Positions 42,677 through 52,120 of a DNA stretch of 64,000 nucleotides are shown here, piece after piece. Position 1 is the stretch's first letter, and each line of letters begins with the position of its first letter. The DNA is taken from NCBI GenBank assembly GCA_017501345.1, contig JAFVXC010000027.1, positions 52,153-116,152 on the forward strand. Direction: 5' to 3'. The notes below the pieces were generated by a model, which was not told the origin of the DNA, searched no databases, and saw nothing but the letters and a program-made list of their open reading frames with translations. The position numbers were made by a program, and so were the translations under genes. This DNA is from Clostridia bacterium (lineage in GTDB: Bacteria > Bacillota_A > Clostridia > Oscillospirales > CAG-272).

Positions 42677-42704
42677 GCCGTCGGCTCGATCGGAAAACAG
42701 AACG

Positions 42705-42735
42705 GGCGCGTCTCGCAAGGAGGCGCGCTCTTTTT
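42705..42735 (+). terminator. asd terminator
   Basis: GGCGCG/CGCGC(T)C stem with a TCTCGCAAGGAG loop, then TTTTT. Confidence 0.8.
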
Positions 42736-42764
42736 GATGTCTTTAACACTCCCTCGGGGTGTTT

Positions 42765-43010
42765 TTCTTCCGAGGCGCCGCCTCGGGCTCCGCTTAAGAA
42801 CCTTCCTTTGGGAAGGTTCTTAAGAATCTCCAAGAGCTTTTCGGGAAGGGAAGAAAGAACATCTACGTTGTTGGTCAGAATTTGGGGCAGCTCTACGCCA
42901 TCCACCCGTGTCCGCTCCTGAGGTTCTCCGTCTCGGAGACCGCTTCAGATAGCTTCAGCGGATCTCTCGACACCTCACTCGCGGACGTGAGGATCAATCC
43001 CCGCCCCGAT
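42765..43010 (+). repeat. Dispersed intergenic repeat R1
   Basis: CGGGCTCCGCTTAAGAACC, hairpin TTAAGAACCTTCC/GGAAGGTTCTTAA, ATCTCCAAGAGCTTTTCGGG, CATCTACG, CTCTACGCCATCC, GTCCGCTCCTGAGG, TCTCGGAGACC and CGACACCTCACTCGCGGACG. Same order as at 20.6 kb. Confidence 0.85.
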
Positions 43011-43052
43011 TGTAAATTTTTTCGCGCATCGACAGAAAAATCCCGCCCGTGC

Positions 43053-43081
43053 TTGACTTTTTCTCCGTGAGATGATACAAT
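43053..43081 (+). promoter_or_regulatory. Promoter for the acidic-tailed membrane protein gene
   Basis: TTGACT at 43053-43058, 17-bp spacer, TACAAT at 43076-43081. Confidence 0.78.
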
Positions 43082-43151
43082 AATGCTATAAAAAACAAAC
43101 CGACGTGCCGTAGAGCGGAAAGCGATCACGGTGCGGAAAGGATACCTGAAT

Positions 43152-44024
43152 ATGATCGACATTCAATCCCTTGCGGAGCTGATCGACGCTTATCTGGAAA
43201 TGGGCAGCCCTGAAATGCTGAAATATGCCTTTTTCTTTTCTCTCCTCGGCGGTCTTGCCGTCAGCGCGGTCTTTTTCTTCCTCCGTGCAATCGGGCTTTA
43301 CAGACTCAACAAGCGGCTCGGAAACAAAGGAGCCCTCCTTGCCTTCGTCCCCGGACTCTCGGGCTACGCGCTCGGTGCGGCGGCGGACGGGCTGAAGAAG
43401 CGCAAGCCCTCGAATTACTGCATCCATATGCTGATGCTCGGACTCTTCCGATTCATCCTGAACGCAGTCTCGTGGATCTACCTCGGCGGAAGGTTTATTT
43501 TCCTCTATGAAAAGCTCCTCGCGGGCGGAGAGATCGACACCGTCGCGCTTCTGACACGCGTCTTTACGGTAGACAGAGGCGATCAGCCCCTCTACCTCGC
43601 GACGCTCGCGCTTTCGATCGTTGACTACGTCGTGGTGTTCGTCAGCCTTTTGTGCTATCTGCGGATCCTGCAGCTTTACCGCCGCGGCGGCTTCCTCGTC
43701 ATCCTCGGTACGATCCTGATGCCGCAGGTGATCGACGTTTATCTCTTCGCGGTCAGGAACAGCCCGATCTACGTGAATCCCCCCGTTTTCCATATGCCGA
43801 GCGACGACCTCTCCTACGGTCCGCACTTTGACGACAGAGACGATGACCGCGATGACGATACGCGCGGTGACTCGCATCGTGACGACGCGGAGGATGACCG
43901 CTTCGGTGACGGCAGCGCGTACGGCAGCGGTGACAGCCCGAGCGAGACCGATCGCACGGACACCAACGAAAACGATAACGATAGCGACAGCACGGACGGC
44001 GGAGACGGTGAGAGCCGCCTGTGA
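43152..44024 (+). CDS. Membrane protein with long acidic C-terminal tail
   Basis: 290 aa from ATG 43152 (GGAAAGGAT upstream). Five or so hydrophobic segments between residues 22 and 205, including FFFSLLGGLAVSAVFFFLRA and LALSIVDYVVVFVSLLCYL. The last 60 residues are almost only Asp, Glu, Arg, Ser, Gly and Thr, with DDRDDDRDDD and NENDNDSDSTDGGDG. No family recognised. Thirty-three bp before the LRR gene and probably co-transcribed. Confidence 0.75.
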   Translation: MIDIQSLAELIDAYLEMGSPEMLKYAFFFSLLGGLAVSAVFFFLRAIGLYRLNKRLGNKGALLAFVPGLSGYALGAAADGLKKRKPSNYCIHMLMLGLFRFILNAVSWIYLGGRFIFLYEKLLAGGEIDTVALLTRVFTVDRGDQPLYLATLALSIVDYVVVFVSLLCYLRILQLYRRGGFLVILGTILMPQVIDVYLFAVRNSPIYVNPPVFHMPSDDLSYGPHFDDRDDDRDDDTRGDSHRDDAEDDRFGDGSAYGSGDSPSETDRTDTNENDNDSDSTDGGDGESRL

Positions 44025-44057
44025 GTCTGACGTAAGGGAAAGGACTTTTCAGTTACG

Positions 44058-45047
44058 ATGAAGGAAAAGACGTTTGATATTTTGTCCACCGTATTCGTTG
44101 TGGGCTTCATTCTGCTCGTGATACTTTCGAATTTCCCGGGCGGAGGCAGTGCGTCGGGGGATATCTCCGAGGTGACTCGGAATGATAATTTCTCGCCGAG
44201 CTATACAGTGCCCCCTGCCGACGCTTGGGATACTTTGGATCCCGGCGCTGATCCTTGGGATACAACGGTGCCTGCTGTGGAGGGTAGCCTTGGGCTCGAC
44301 TACGCGCTGAACGATGACGGCGCATCCTATGCGGTCGTCGGGGCCGGAGGCTGCACCGATAGCCACATCATGATCCCGAGCACCTATGACGGCCTGCCGG
44401 TTACTGCGATCGGTGCGAAGGCGTTTGCATACTGCGATCACATTACGGATGTTACGATCTTCGGGAACATTACGAGCATCGGGGAATATGCATTCGGAGA
44501 CTCCGGGCTCACGAGCATTACGATCCCGGGGAGCGTTACGAGTATCGGGAGAGAAGCGTTTTCACGCTGTGAGAGCCTCGAGAGCGTGACGCTCGGGTAT
44601 GGCGTTACCTGTATTGAGGAATATGCATTTGACAGCTGCAGTAATCTTTCGAGCGTAACGATCCCGGGAAGCGTCTCGGCGATTCTGGACGGTGCGTTCT
44701 GGAACTGCACAAGGCTCGAGAAAGTGACGCTTGAGCACGGCGTCGAGACCATTGGCGGTCAGGCGTTTTCCTACTGCGGAGGCCTCGTGAGCGTAAATAT
44801 CCCGAGTAGTGTCACGAGCATCGGGGAATATGCATTCTATACCTGTGTTACGCTCGAGCGCGTGTGGATCGGGGATGGACTGAAGCGTATGGGCTACTGT
44901 GCCTTTTCGGACTGCTATAATCTCTCGGTCGTGAACTTCGACGGCACAACCGCGCAATGGAAACGGATCACCGAAGGGACCGATTGGAGCAGAAACACCT
45001 CGCTTGCCGCCGTCTACTGCACAGACGGCAATGCGTACGTCTCGTGA
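44058..45047 (+). CDS. BspA-type leucine-rich repeat protein, membrane anchored
   Basis: 329 aa. One N-terminal membrane segment (about 10-24), a Pro/Asp/Trp-rich linker, then 6-7 LRR_5 repeats of about 23 residues: TSIGEYAFGDSGLTSITIPG, TSIGREAFSRCESLESVTLG, TCIEEYAFDSCSNLSSVTIP, ETIGGQAFSYCGGLVSVNIP, TSIGEYAFYTCVTLERVWIG. Such proteins are surface adhesins or binding proteins in gut bacteria. No sortase or SLH anchor. Followed by a terminator. Confidence 0.9.
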   Translation: MKEKTFDILSTVFVVGFILLVILSNFPGGGSASGDISEVTRNDNFSPSYTVPPADAWDTLDPGADPWDTTVPAVEGSLGLDYALNDDGASYAVVGAGGCTDSHIMIPSTYDGLPVTAIGAKAFAYCDHITDVTIFGNITSIGEYAFGDSGLTSITIPGSVTSIGREAFSRCESLESVTLGYGVTCIEEYAFDSCSNLSSVTIPGSVSAILDGAFWNCTRLEKVTLEHGVETIGGQAFSYCGGLVSVNIPSSVTSIGEYAFYTCVTLERVWIGDGLKRMGYCAFSDCYNLSVVNFDGTTAQWKRITEGTDWSRNTSLAAVYCTDGNAYVS

Positions 45048-45078
45048 TCCGTTCTTTACAAAGATAAATCATCAAATC

Positions 45079-45108
45079 ACCCGCTCGCGCTTTGCGCGGG
45101 CGGGTTTT
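45079..45108 (+). terminator. Terminator of the LRR gene
   Basis: CCCGCTCGCGC/GCGCGGGCGGG arms with a TTT loop, then TTTTCG. Confidence 0.85.
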
Positions 45109-45161
45109 CGTTTTCCGAACGGTTATGCGTCCGCGCGTGAGGTGCTGAAGAAGTCCCCCCC

Positions 45162-45190
45162 TTGACAACGCAGGTCTTTTCTGCTATAAT
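45162..45190 (+). promoter_or_regulatory. Promoter upstream of dgt-dnaG-rpoD
   Basis: TTGACA at 45162-45167, 17-bp spacer, TATAAT at 45185-45190. It is 212 bp before the dgt start; the leader in between is AT-rich and carries short A/T tracts. Confidence 0.82.
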
Positions 45191-45402
45191 TAAAATGGTA
45201 TGATATGCGACTTGTGAAAAAAGTTGTCCGTGCAGCGCGATTTCGGGCGTTCTTTTTCACTTTTTTCGGAAAATTACGAAAAATCCGAAAATAAAAAAAG
45301 GTTTTTTGCGATTTCCTGCGTATATTATATGTTGATCGAGATTTTTGCGATGCTTTGCATAAGCCTCGACACGATTATTTTGAATTTTTTCGGAGGTGCG
45401 CG

Positions 45403-46413
45403 ATGTCGGACGTTCTTTCTCAGGTCTATGAAATTGAAAAGATCACGCTCTCTCCGTACGCCTGCCGCTCGGATATGACGCGCGGGCGGGACGTCCCGCT
45501 CACGCCCTGCGATCTCCGCACCGAATTTCAGCGCGACAGGGATCGCATCATCCATTCGCAGTCCTTCCGCCGCCTGATGTATAAAACGCAGGTCTTTCTT
45601 GCCCCTGCGGGCGATCATTACAGGACCCGTCTCACCCACACTTTGGAGGTCACGCAGATCGCGCGTGCGATCGCAAGAGCGCTCAGACTGAACGAGGATC
45701 TCACCGAGGCGATCGCGCTCGGGCACGATCTCGGACATACCCCCTTCGGACACGCGGGCGAGGATGCGATGCGCGTTTGCTTCGATCCCGACTTTGCGCA
45801 CTATAAGCAGAGTCTTCGCGTGGTCGAGCGGCTCGAAAAGAACGGCGCGGGACTGAACCTCACGTGGGAGGTGCGCGACGGGATCGTCAGCCACACGGGA
45901 AAGACGATGGCGTCGACCCTTGAGGGCGTGATTGTCAAATACGCCGACCGCATCGCGTACATCAATCACGACATCGACGACGCCTGCCGTGCGGGCATCC
46001 TGACCCTTTCGGATATCCCCAAGGAGCTCCGCGACGTCCTCGGCGAGACGCACAGCGGACGCATCAACTGTATGGTGCGCTCGATCGTCGAGTGCAGTCG
46101 GGATATGCCGACGCTTCGGATGCGCGACGACGTGAAGGAGGCGAGCGACGCGCTCCGTTCCTTCCTCTTTGAGCGCGTCTATCTGAATCCCATCGCAAAA
46201 AGTCAGGAGAATAAATCGAAGGAGCTGCTGGTAAGGCTGTTTGAATACTACGTGAAAAAGCCCGACGAAATGCCGAAGCTCTATCAAAGCAATATTGAAA
46301 ACGAGGGCGTCGAGCGCTGCGTTTGTGATTTCATTTCGGGAATGACCGACCGCTATGCCATCGAGCTTTATGAGACCCTGTTCGTCCCGAAGGTCTGGAG
46401 GGGTATCCAGTGA
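45403..46413 (+). CDS. dgt: Deoxyguanosine triphosphate triphosphohydrolase-like HD protein
   Basis: 336 aa from ATG 45403 (CGGAGG upstream). HD-domain dNTPase: RDRDRIIHSQSFRRLMYKTQ, TRLTHTLEVTQIARAIARAL (first His) and GHDLGHTPFGHAGEDAM (HD pair), VKYADRIAYINHDIDDA (last Asp). It hydrolyses dNTPs to deoxynucleosides plus triphosphate. It belongs to the shorter, dgt-like class common before dnaG in Clostridia, and overlaps dnaG by four bases (GTGA). Confidence 0.94.
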   Translation: MSDVLSQVYEIEKITLSPYACRSDMTRGRDVPLTPCDLRTEFQRDRDRIIHSQSFRRLMYKTQVFLAPAGDHYRTRLTHTLEVTQIARAIARALRLNEDLTEAIALGHDLGHTPFGHAGEDAMRVCFDPDFAHYKQSLRVVERLEKNGAGLNLTWEVRDGIVSHTGKTMASTLEGVIVKYADRIAYINHDIDDACRAGILTLSDIPKELRDVLGETHSGRINCMVRSIVECSRDMPTLRMRDDVKEASDALRSFLFERVYLNPIAKSQENKSKELLVRLFEYYVKKPDEMPKLYQSNIENEGVERCVCDFISGMTDRYAIELYETLFVPKVWRGIQ

Positions 46414-48197
46414 TTCCGAGAGAGATTATTGACGAGGTCGTTTCCAGGAACGACATCGTGGACTATATCGGCTCCTACGTGTCACTGAAGCGTGCGGGCT
46501 CGAACTACACGGGATGCTGTCCCTTCCACAGCGAGAAAACGCCGTCCTTCGTGGTCTACCCGAGCAATCAGAGCTTCTACTGCTTTGGGTGCAGCGTGGG
46601 CGGAAGCCTCATCACCTACGTGATGAAGGCGGAAAACCTTACCTACGTCGAGGCGATCGAATTTCTCGCAAAGCGCGCGGGTATCACGATCCCGCAGAAT
46701 GAGAAATATGAAAGGGAGGGCGTGTCGCGTAAACGGATCTACGAGATGAATCTCGAGGCGGCAAAGTTCTTCCGTGCCTGCCTTCTTGACCCGAATTACG
46801 GTAAGGAGGGGCTTGACTATCTGATGGAGAAGCGCAAGCTCACGCGTGCGACGATCACGCATTTCGGGCTCGGATTCGCACCGCAGAGCTTTTCAATGCT
46901 CGGCGATCATCTGAGACGGAAGGGCTTTTCCGAGGACGAGCTGATCGCGGGCTTCCTCCGTAAGCGGAACGACAAGGGGAGAGCGTTTGATCTCTTCCGC
47001 AACCGCGTCATCTTTCCCGTTATCGATACGACGGGCAACGTCATCGCCTTCGGTGGACGTGTGATGGATGATTCAAAGCCGAAATATCTGAATTCCTCGG
47101 ATACCCCCGGCTTCAAAAAGAGCCGCAATCTGTATGCCCTGAATTTCGCGAAGCGCGTATGTGCGGAGGAGATGATCCTCTGCGAGGGGTATATGGACGT
47201 CATCGCCCTGCACGCCGCAGGCTTTGAAAATGCCGTCGCCACGCTCGGCACCGCGCTCACCGAGGAGCAGGCGCGCGTGATGGCAAAATATACGAAACGA
47301 GTGATCATTTCCTACGACAGCGACGAGGCAGGTCAAAGAGCGGCAAACCGCGCAATGGTGATCCTCGGTGCCGTAGGGCTTGAAGTCAGGGTGCTCGTCC
47401 TCGAGGGGGCGAAGGATCCCGACGAATATATCAAAAAATACGGTGCGGACGCCTTCCGCCGTGCGCTTATGGGCAGTGCGACGGGATTTGAATATAAATT
47501 CCGCAACGTGATGGCAAAATACGACGTTTCTGTCTCGGAGCAGAAGATACGGGCATCGCAGGAGTTATCTGAAATCGTTGCCTCGTATTACACGCCGACC
47601 GAGCGGGAAGTCTATCTTTCGAGGGTCGCGGATGCGCTCTCGCTTCCGATCGACGTCCTTCGGAATAACGTGGAGATCCTTCTACGGAAAAAGCGCAAGG
47701 AGATCAAGGCGCAGGACAGCCGTCAGGCGCAGGAAACGATACGCAACTTCGGCGACCGCGTCAATCCCGATGCCGCACGCTTCGTGCAGGCGAACGCCGC
47801 GGAGGAGCTGATCATCGGAATGATGGCTTTGTATGAGGAATTCCGCTCGCAGAAGGTGCTCGACTCGGTCGGGCTCACCTCGGGTGACTTCCAAACCGCC
47901 TTCCATAAGCGCGTTTTTGATGAGATCGTCGCGCTTCGGGATACGCCGGGCGGCTTCTCTCTTGCCGTGCTCGGCGAGAGCTTCTCTCCCGAGGAGCTCG
48001 GCAGGATCACGCTTCTGATGGAAAAGCGCCGTGCGCTTACCGTGAACGACATTTCGGTATTTCGCGAGGGCGTCGCGGCTCTGAAAAGAGAAAAGGGACG
48101 GATCGAGGACAACGCGAGTGAGGACTTCGCCGCCGCGATCTTGCGGCGCCGCCGTGAGGCAAAGGCAAAGCACAAGGGAGACGCGGACGGAGGCTGA
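46410..48197 (+). CDS. dnaG: DNA primase
   Basis: 595 aa, GTG start overlapping the dgt stop. Zinc finger CHC2: Cys-Pro-Phe-His in GCCPFHSEKTPSF and the Cys pair in FYCFGCSVGG. TOPRIM core EEMILCEGYMDVIALHAAGF and ISYDSDEAGQRAANRA. The C-terminal region binds the replicative helicase. Synthesises RNA primers at replication forks. Middle gene of the macromolecular synthesis operon. Confidence 0.97.
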   Translation: MIPREIIDEVVSRNDIVDYIGSYVSLKRAGSNYTGCCPFHSEKTPSFVVYPSNQSFYCFGCSVGGSLITYVMKAENLTYVEAIEFLAKRAGITIPQNEKYEREGVSRKRIYEMNLEAAKFFRACLLDPNYGKEGLDYLMEKRKLTRATITHFGLGFAPQSFSMLGDHLRRKGFSEDELIAGFLRKRNDKGRAFDLFRNRVIFPVIDTTGNVIAFGGRVMDDSKPKYLNSSDTPGFKKSRNLYALNFAKRVCAEEMILCEGYMDVIALHAAGFENAVATLGTALTEEQARVMAKYTKRVIISYDSDEAGQRAANRAMVILGAVGLEVRVLVLEGAKDPDEYIKKYGADAFRRALMGSATGFEYKFRNVMAKYDVSVSEQKIRASQELSEIVASYYTPTEREVYLSRVADALSLPIDVLRNNVEILLRKKRKEIKAQDSRQAQETIRNFGDRVNPDAARFVQANAAEELIIGMMALYEEFRSQKVLDSVGLTSGDFQTAFHKRVFDEIVALRDTPGGFSLAVLGESFSPEELGRITLLMEKRRALTVNDISVFREGVAALKREKGRIEDNASEDFAAAILRRRREAKAKHKGDADGG

Positions 48198-48330
48198 GCC
48201 GCATATCGATATTTTGACCCGCTCGGGTGCTTTTATACACGCGAGGGGGAAGGACGTATCAGGAAAACCACCCGCCGTGAGGCGGTGCTATGAAAATAAT
48301 TATCGTTCAAAATAGAAAGCAGGAAAAGTT

Positions 48331-49464
48331 ATGACAGAGAAGGAATTGCAGGAAAAAGAATGCGACAGTGCTGATATCACAAAGAAGCCCGACGTACACG
48401 AGCTGATCGAAAAGGGCAAGCGCGACGGACTCTCGGGACAGGACATCGAGGCCATTGAAAGCATGGGCTACGATCTTGACAAGATCTACGACGCAATGGA
48501 GGATCAGGGGATCGCGCTTCAGGGCGACATTTCGAACGCCGAAATGGACGAGATCGAGCACGAGGTCGAATCCTTCGGCGCGGGCGAGAATATGGAGCGC
48601 ATCCTTGAATCGGAGGGACTTTCGATCGACGACCCCGTACGTATGTACTTAAAGGAGATCGGTCGCGTGCCGCTGCTTTCGACCGAGAGAGAGCGCGAGC
48701 TTGCCGATATTATGACGCATTCCGAGGACCCCGATGCGCGTCAGGCGGCAAAGGACGAGCTGGTGGAGGCAAACCTCCGTCTCGTTGTTTCGATCGCAAA
48801 GCGCTACGTCGGAAAGGGAATGTTTTTCCTTGACCTCATCCAGGAGGGCAACCTCGGTCTGATGAAGGCGGTCGAGAAGTTCGACTATACGAAGGGCTAT
48901 AAGTTCTCGACCTATGCGACGTGGTGGATCCGTCAGGCGGTCACCCGCGCGATCGCAGATCAGGCAAGAACCATCCGTATTCCCGTTCATATGGTCGAGA
49001 CCATCCATAAGGTCTCGCGCTATTCGCGTCAGATGCTTCAGGAGCTCGGACGTGAGGCGACTGCCGATGAGATCGGCGAGAAGATGGGAATGAACGCCGA
49101 AAAGGTGCGTGAGATTATGAAGATCGCGCAGGATCCCGTTTCGCTCGAAACGCCGATCGGCGAGGAGGAGGACAGCCACCTCGGTGATTTCATCGCCGAC
49201 GACGAAACGCCCACGCCCGTCGACGCCGCCGCACAGAATATCCTCAGAGAGGTCATCGAGCGCGAGCTCCACACCCTCACCCCTCGTGAGGAATACGTCA
49301 TCAAGCTCCGCTTCGGACTTTACGACGGAAGAACGAGGACCCTTGAGGAGGTCGGACAGAAGTTCAACATCACGAGAGAACGTATCCGTCAGATCGAGGC
49401 GAAGGCGCTGCGTAAGCTCCGCCATCCCAGCCGTGCAAGAAGAATGCGCGGATTCCTTGATTGA
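48331..49464 (+). CDS. rpoD: Primary sigma factor SigA/RpoD
   Basis: 377 aa. Region 1.1 is short and acidic, region 1.2 reads [20 protein letters not shown], region 2 ([39 protein letters not shown]), region 3 ([20 protein letters not shown]) and region 4.2 ([20 protein letters not shown]). It recognises the TTGACA/TATAAT promoters seen throughout the window. AGGAAAAGT is upstream; a 133-bp gap after dnaG may hold an extra promoter (TTGACC at about 48213). Confidence 0.98.
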   Translation: MTEKELQEKECDSADITKKPDVHELIEKGKRDGLSGQDIEAIESMGYDLDKIYDAMEDQGIALQGDISNAEMDEIEHEVESFGAGENMERILESEGLSIDDPVRMYLKEIGRVPLLSTERERELADIMTHSEDPDARQAAKDELVEANLRLVVSIAKRYVGKGMFFLDLIQEGNLGLMKAVEKFDYTKGYKFSTYATWWIRQAVTRAIADQARTIRIPVHMVETIHKVSRYSRQMLQELGREATADEIGEKMGMNAEKVREIMKIAQDPVSLETPIGEEEDSHLGDFIADDETPTPVDAAAQNILREVIERELHTLTPREEYVIKLRFGLYDGRTRTLEEVGQKFNITRERIRQIEAKALRKLRHPSRARRMRGFLD

Positions 49465-49769
49465 TATTCCGTCGGTTTTTGAGAAAAACTCTCGAAACAC
49501 GAGAATTTCACTCGTAAGCTGCGGGATACGGTAGGAAAAAACGGCGCGTTTGCTAATGCCACCGAGCCCCGTACGAGGCATATGAAAAAGTTTACACTTT
49601 GTTCGGCTTCAACAAAAAGCGGATGCTTCAAATGTTGAAAACAACCAAACGTGAGGTCAAGGTGTAAAAAAAGAACGATCTCCGCTTGTGCAAGATGCTG
49701 TCCGTCAGCTTGCTTTTGAACCGAGAACGTGCAGAAATGCACCGCATATGGGAGAGATCTCTCAAAATT
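49465..49769. other. Spacer after rpoD, no recognised feature
   Basis: 300 bp with no supported gene. It includes AAAAAGTTTACACTTTG and TTCAAATGTTGAA palindromes and a GGAGAGATCTCTCAAAATT stretch. I cannot match it to a known RNA. Confidence 0.4.
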
Positions 49770-49803
49770 GGGACTTGACAGAGTCCCTTTTTTGAGGTAA
49801 AAT
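49770..49803 (+). promoter_or_regulatory. Terminator and promoter superimposed between rpoD and the lipoprotein gene
   Basis: GGGACT (49770-49775) pairs with AGTCCC (49782-49787), followed by TTTTTT, an intrinsic terminator. Its loop TTGACA (49775-49780) is the -35 of a promoter with a 17-bp spacer and TAAAAT at 49798-49803, 120 bp before the next gene. Confidence 0.8.
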
Positions 49804-49923
49804 ATATCAGGTATAGATGGGTGTGGGCAAAGTGCGCCTCTTTTGCGGCACGTTGCTCTTGCCGCAGTTATTTGACTGCTTTTTTGGCAAAAACCGCACC
49901 AAAAGTTCAAGGAGGATTCAAGA

Positions 49924-51948
49924 ATGAAGAAGAAGCTCGTATCCTTGCTTCTGTGTATCGTTCTGCTCTTGTCGTTTACGATGGCAAGCTGCTCGACGGT
50001 TCCGGCTGAGGAAGAGGAAGAGGGAGAGGAAGAAGCAGTCCGCTATCCGATGACGCTCGTATGGGCGATGATCTGCGACGAGGTCCCCTCTGAGGAAACG
50101 CAGGCTTCCGTTGAGAAGGCTGTCAATAAGATCACCGAGTCTAAATTTATGACCCACATCGAGCTCGAGTATTACGAGACGAGTGAATATAGCACGAAGG
50201 TAGAAGAAAAGCTTGTACAGTGCGAGGCAGAGCACAAGAGGATGGAGGCTGCAAACCGTGCGTGGAAGAAGTTCGTCAAGGCGAACCGTATTGTCAAGAA
50301 CGAGGACGGCAGCACCTACCGCGTAGAGACCGAGCGCCTTTACGAGATGTTCTGGGAGTCCTATCCCGACTACGAAAAGTACGTACAGCCCGAGGAAACG
50401 ACCGATGAAAATTACGTCGAGACCGAGGCTGAGACCGTGCTGAACGACTGGGGCATCGGTGTCCTTGCATATCCCGAGGCAACCGAGTATCAGATCGATA
50501 TCGTCTACGTTTCGGGCTACGATAACTACATCCGCTACATCGACAACGAATGGCTTGCGTCGCTTGACGAAAACCTGAACGAGAAGTCGAAGGTCCTTTC
50601 CGATAAGATCTTCTCCGCATTCCTGACCGCGGCAGAGACGATGTCGGGAACCTATGCGATCCCGAATAACAACGTCGTCGGAGATTACACCTATCTCCTT
50701 CTCCACAAGGGCCTGATCGAGAAGTATTTCTACATTGCAGATAATATCACCGGTCTTACCACCAGCCTTTGCCAGGACTTCCTGTACGACGTAGCAAACT
50801 CCGAGTCTGAGAATTTCGTTCCGCTGCTTGATAACGAGGCAACGAAGAAGCCTCAGAACATCAAGTTCTGGAACCTCAACTACACCGAGGACGAGAGCGG
50901 AAGCATCACGTCGCAGTCCCATTCGAACGCTTATTCGGTTCTCGGCGCGACCTATTCGAAGGTCGTTACGCAGAAGCGCGGCACGAACTGCGTCTATCAG
51001 TGTATGCTGCTGCTCGATGACGACGGCTATGCATCCCAGCTCAAGACGCTCAAGAAATATGAGTGCGAGGGCTACTACGGTGCAGGCGCCAACGAGACCA
51101 GACCCTTCGCTGCGGGCGTCGTGGTCGGTGACGCGGGCGATCTCGTTCCGAAGTACGGAGAGGATTATCATATGATCGTTCTCGACTATCCGAGAGGAAC
51201 CGAGAATGACCTCTTCGACCATATGTGGGGTGTCGCATCCTACTGTGAGGACCTCAACAGAGCGATGGAGATCGTCACCTATCTGAATTCCAATGCGGAC
51301 TTCAGAAACCTGATCCAGTACGGTGAAAAGGGTGTGAACTATACCATCGATGCGGAGACCGGTATGCTGAAGCGCCTGAACCGCGACTATATGATGGACA
51401 TCAATAAGACGGGTAACGTCTTCCTTGCATATCCCGAGGAGGGTATGAGCCCCAACGCTTGGGAATACGGTAAGCTCCAGAACCAGAACGCACTTGTCGA
51501 TCTTCTTGTCGGCTTCTCGCTCTCGGATCTCGAGATGTATCAGCTGAACGAGCAGGGCCTTAAGGCGGTCAAGAAGTGGACTGAGATCACCGAGGCTGAC
51601 CTGAAGCTTTGCGCGACGGTCGCGGATCTCGAGTGCTATCTGTCGGGCTTCGTGCTTGAGAAGGGCACCGATCTTTCCACCCTCACCGTGATCCAGAAGA
51701 GACTGCTTGAGTTGAACGGCATCACCGAATCGCCGACCGTAGCTAAGCAGGTCAAGGGCGTGCTCGGCGTAATGAAGGCGGACGAGAGCCTGATGCTGAT
51801 GACCGACTCGACGTACGACCCGAAGGATCCTTATGCGGGCGATACGACCGGCGGTACCAAGAATCAGGAGCATTACGGACCCGGCGGAAGCCTCCATTCG
51901 GTTTACCGCGAGTGGGCTGAGCTGATGAAGTTCCTGATCGTGGAATAA
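49924..51948 (+). CDS. Extracellular solute-binding-like lipoprotein, large
   Basis: 674 aa. Lipoprotein signal MKKKLVSLLLCIVLLLSFTM then ASC, lipid Cys at 23, followed by an acidic EEEEEGEEE stretch. The body has the alternating layout of type 2/family 1 binding proteins (VWAMICDEVPSEETQASVEK, GIGVLAYPEATEYQIDIVYV, GDYTYLLLHKGLIEKYFY, FDHMWGVASYCEDLNRAMEI). AGGAGGA ribosome site. No ABC permease or ATPase next to it, unlike typical sugar-binding genes, so the transporter must be elsewhere or absent. Oligosaccharide binding is only a guess. Confidence 0.82.
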   Translation: MKKKLVSLLLCIVLLLSFTMASCSTVPAEEEEEGEEEAVRYPMTLVWAMICDEVPSEETQASVEKAVNKITESKFMTHIELEYYETSEYSTKVEEKLVQCEAEHKRMEAANRAWKKFVKANRIVKNEDGSTYRVETERLYEMFWESYPDYEKYVQPEETTDENYVETEAETVLNDWGIGVLAYPEATEYQIDIVYVSGYDNYIRYIDNEWLASLDENLNEKSKVLSDKIFSAFLTAAETMSGTYAIPNNNVVGDYTYLLLHKGLIEKYFYIADNITGLTTSLCQDFLYDVANSESENFVPLLDNEATKKPQNIKFWNLNYTEDESGSITSQSHSNAYSVLGATYSKVVTQKRGTNCVYQCMLLLDDDGYASQLKTLKKYECEGYYGAGANETRPFAAGVVVGDAGDLVPKYGEDYHMIVLDYPRGTENDLFDHMWGVASYCEDLNRAMEIVTYLNSNADFRNLIQYGEKGVNYTIDAETGMLKRLNRDYMMDINKTGNVFLAYPEEGMSPNAWEYGKLQNQNALVDLLVGFSLSDLEMYQLNEQGLKAVKKWTEITEADLKLCATVADLECYLSGFVLEKGTDLSTLTVIQKRLLELNGITESPTVAKQVKGVLGVMKADESLMLMTDSTYDPKDPYAGDTTGGTKNQEHYGPGGSLHSVYREWAELMKFLIVE

Positions 51949-51986
51949 TCGATCTATCGATCAAAACGAATAGCGTGTATCTTAGA

Positions 51987-52021
51987 GCCGTCCATTCTCG
52001 TCAGAGAATGGACGGCTTTTT
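51987..52021 (+). terminator. Terminator of the solute-binding lipoprotein gene
   Basis: 13-bp perfect hairpin GCCGTCCATTCTC/GAGAATGGACGGC with GTCA loop and TTTTT. Confidence 0.93.
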
Positions 52022-52075
52022 ATGAACCGCGATCAGAGATTCTGTGTGAGAATGAAATTTTTTTACAAAAAGCTC

Positions 52076-52104
52076 TTGCAATTTTCCGCGAAAGGTGCTA
52101 TACT
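52076..52104 (+). promoter_or_regulatory. tRNA-Val promoter
   Basis: TTGCAA at 52076-52081, 17-bp spacer, TATACT at 52099-52104. Confidence 0.85.
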
Positions 52105-52120
52105 ATACGTGTTCAGTTTC

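Noticed and set aside
49465..49769. 6S RNA or other known ncRNA after rpoD
   Set aside because: I could not find the long imperfect helix with a central bubble or any other known signature.
49918..51897. Long minus-strand open frame opposite the solute-binding lipoprotein gene
   Set aside because: Shadow of a high-GC gene; no ribosome site or domain, and the plus-strand gene has signal peptide, promoter and terminator.
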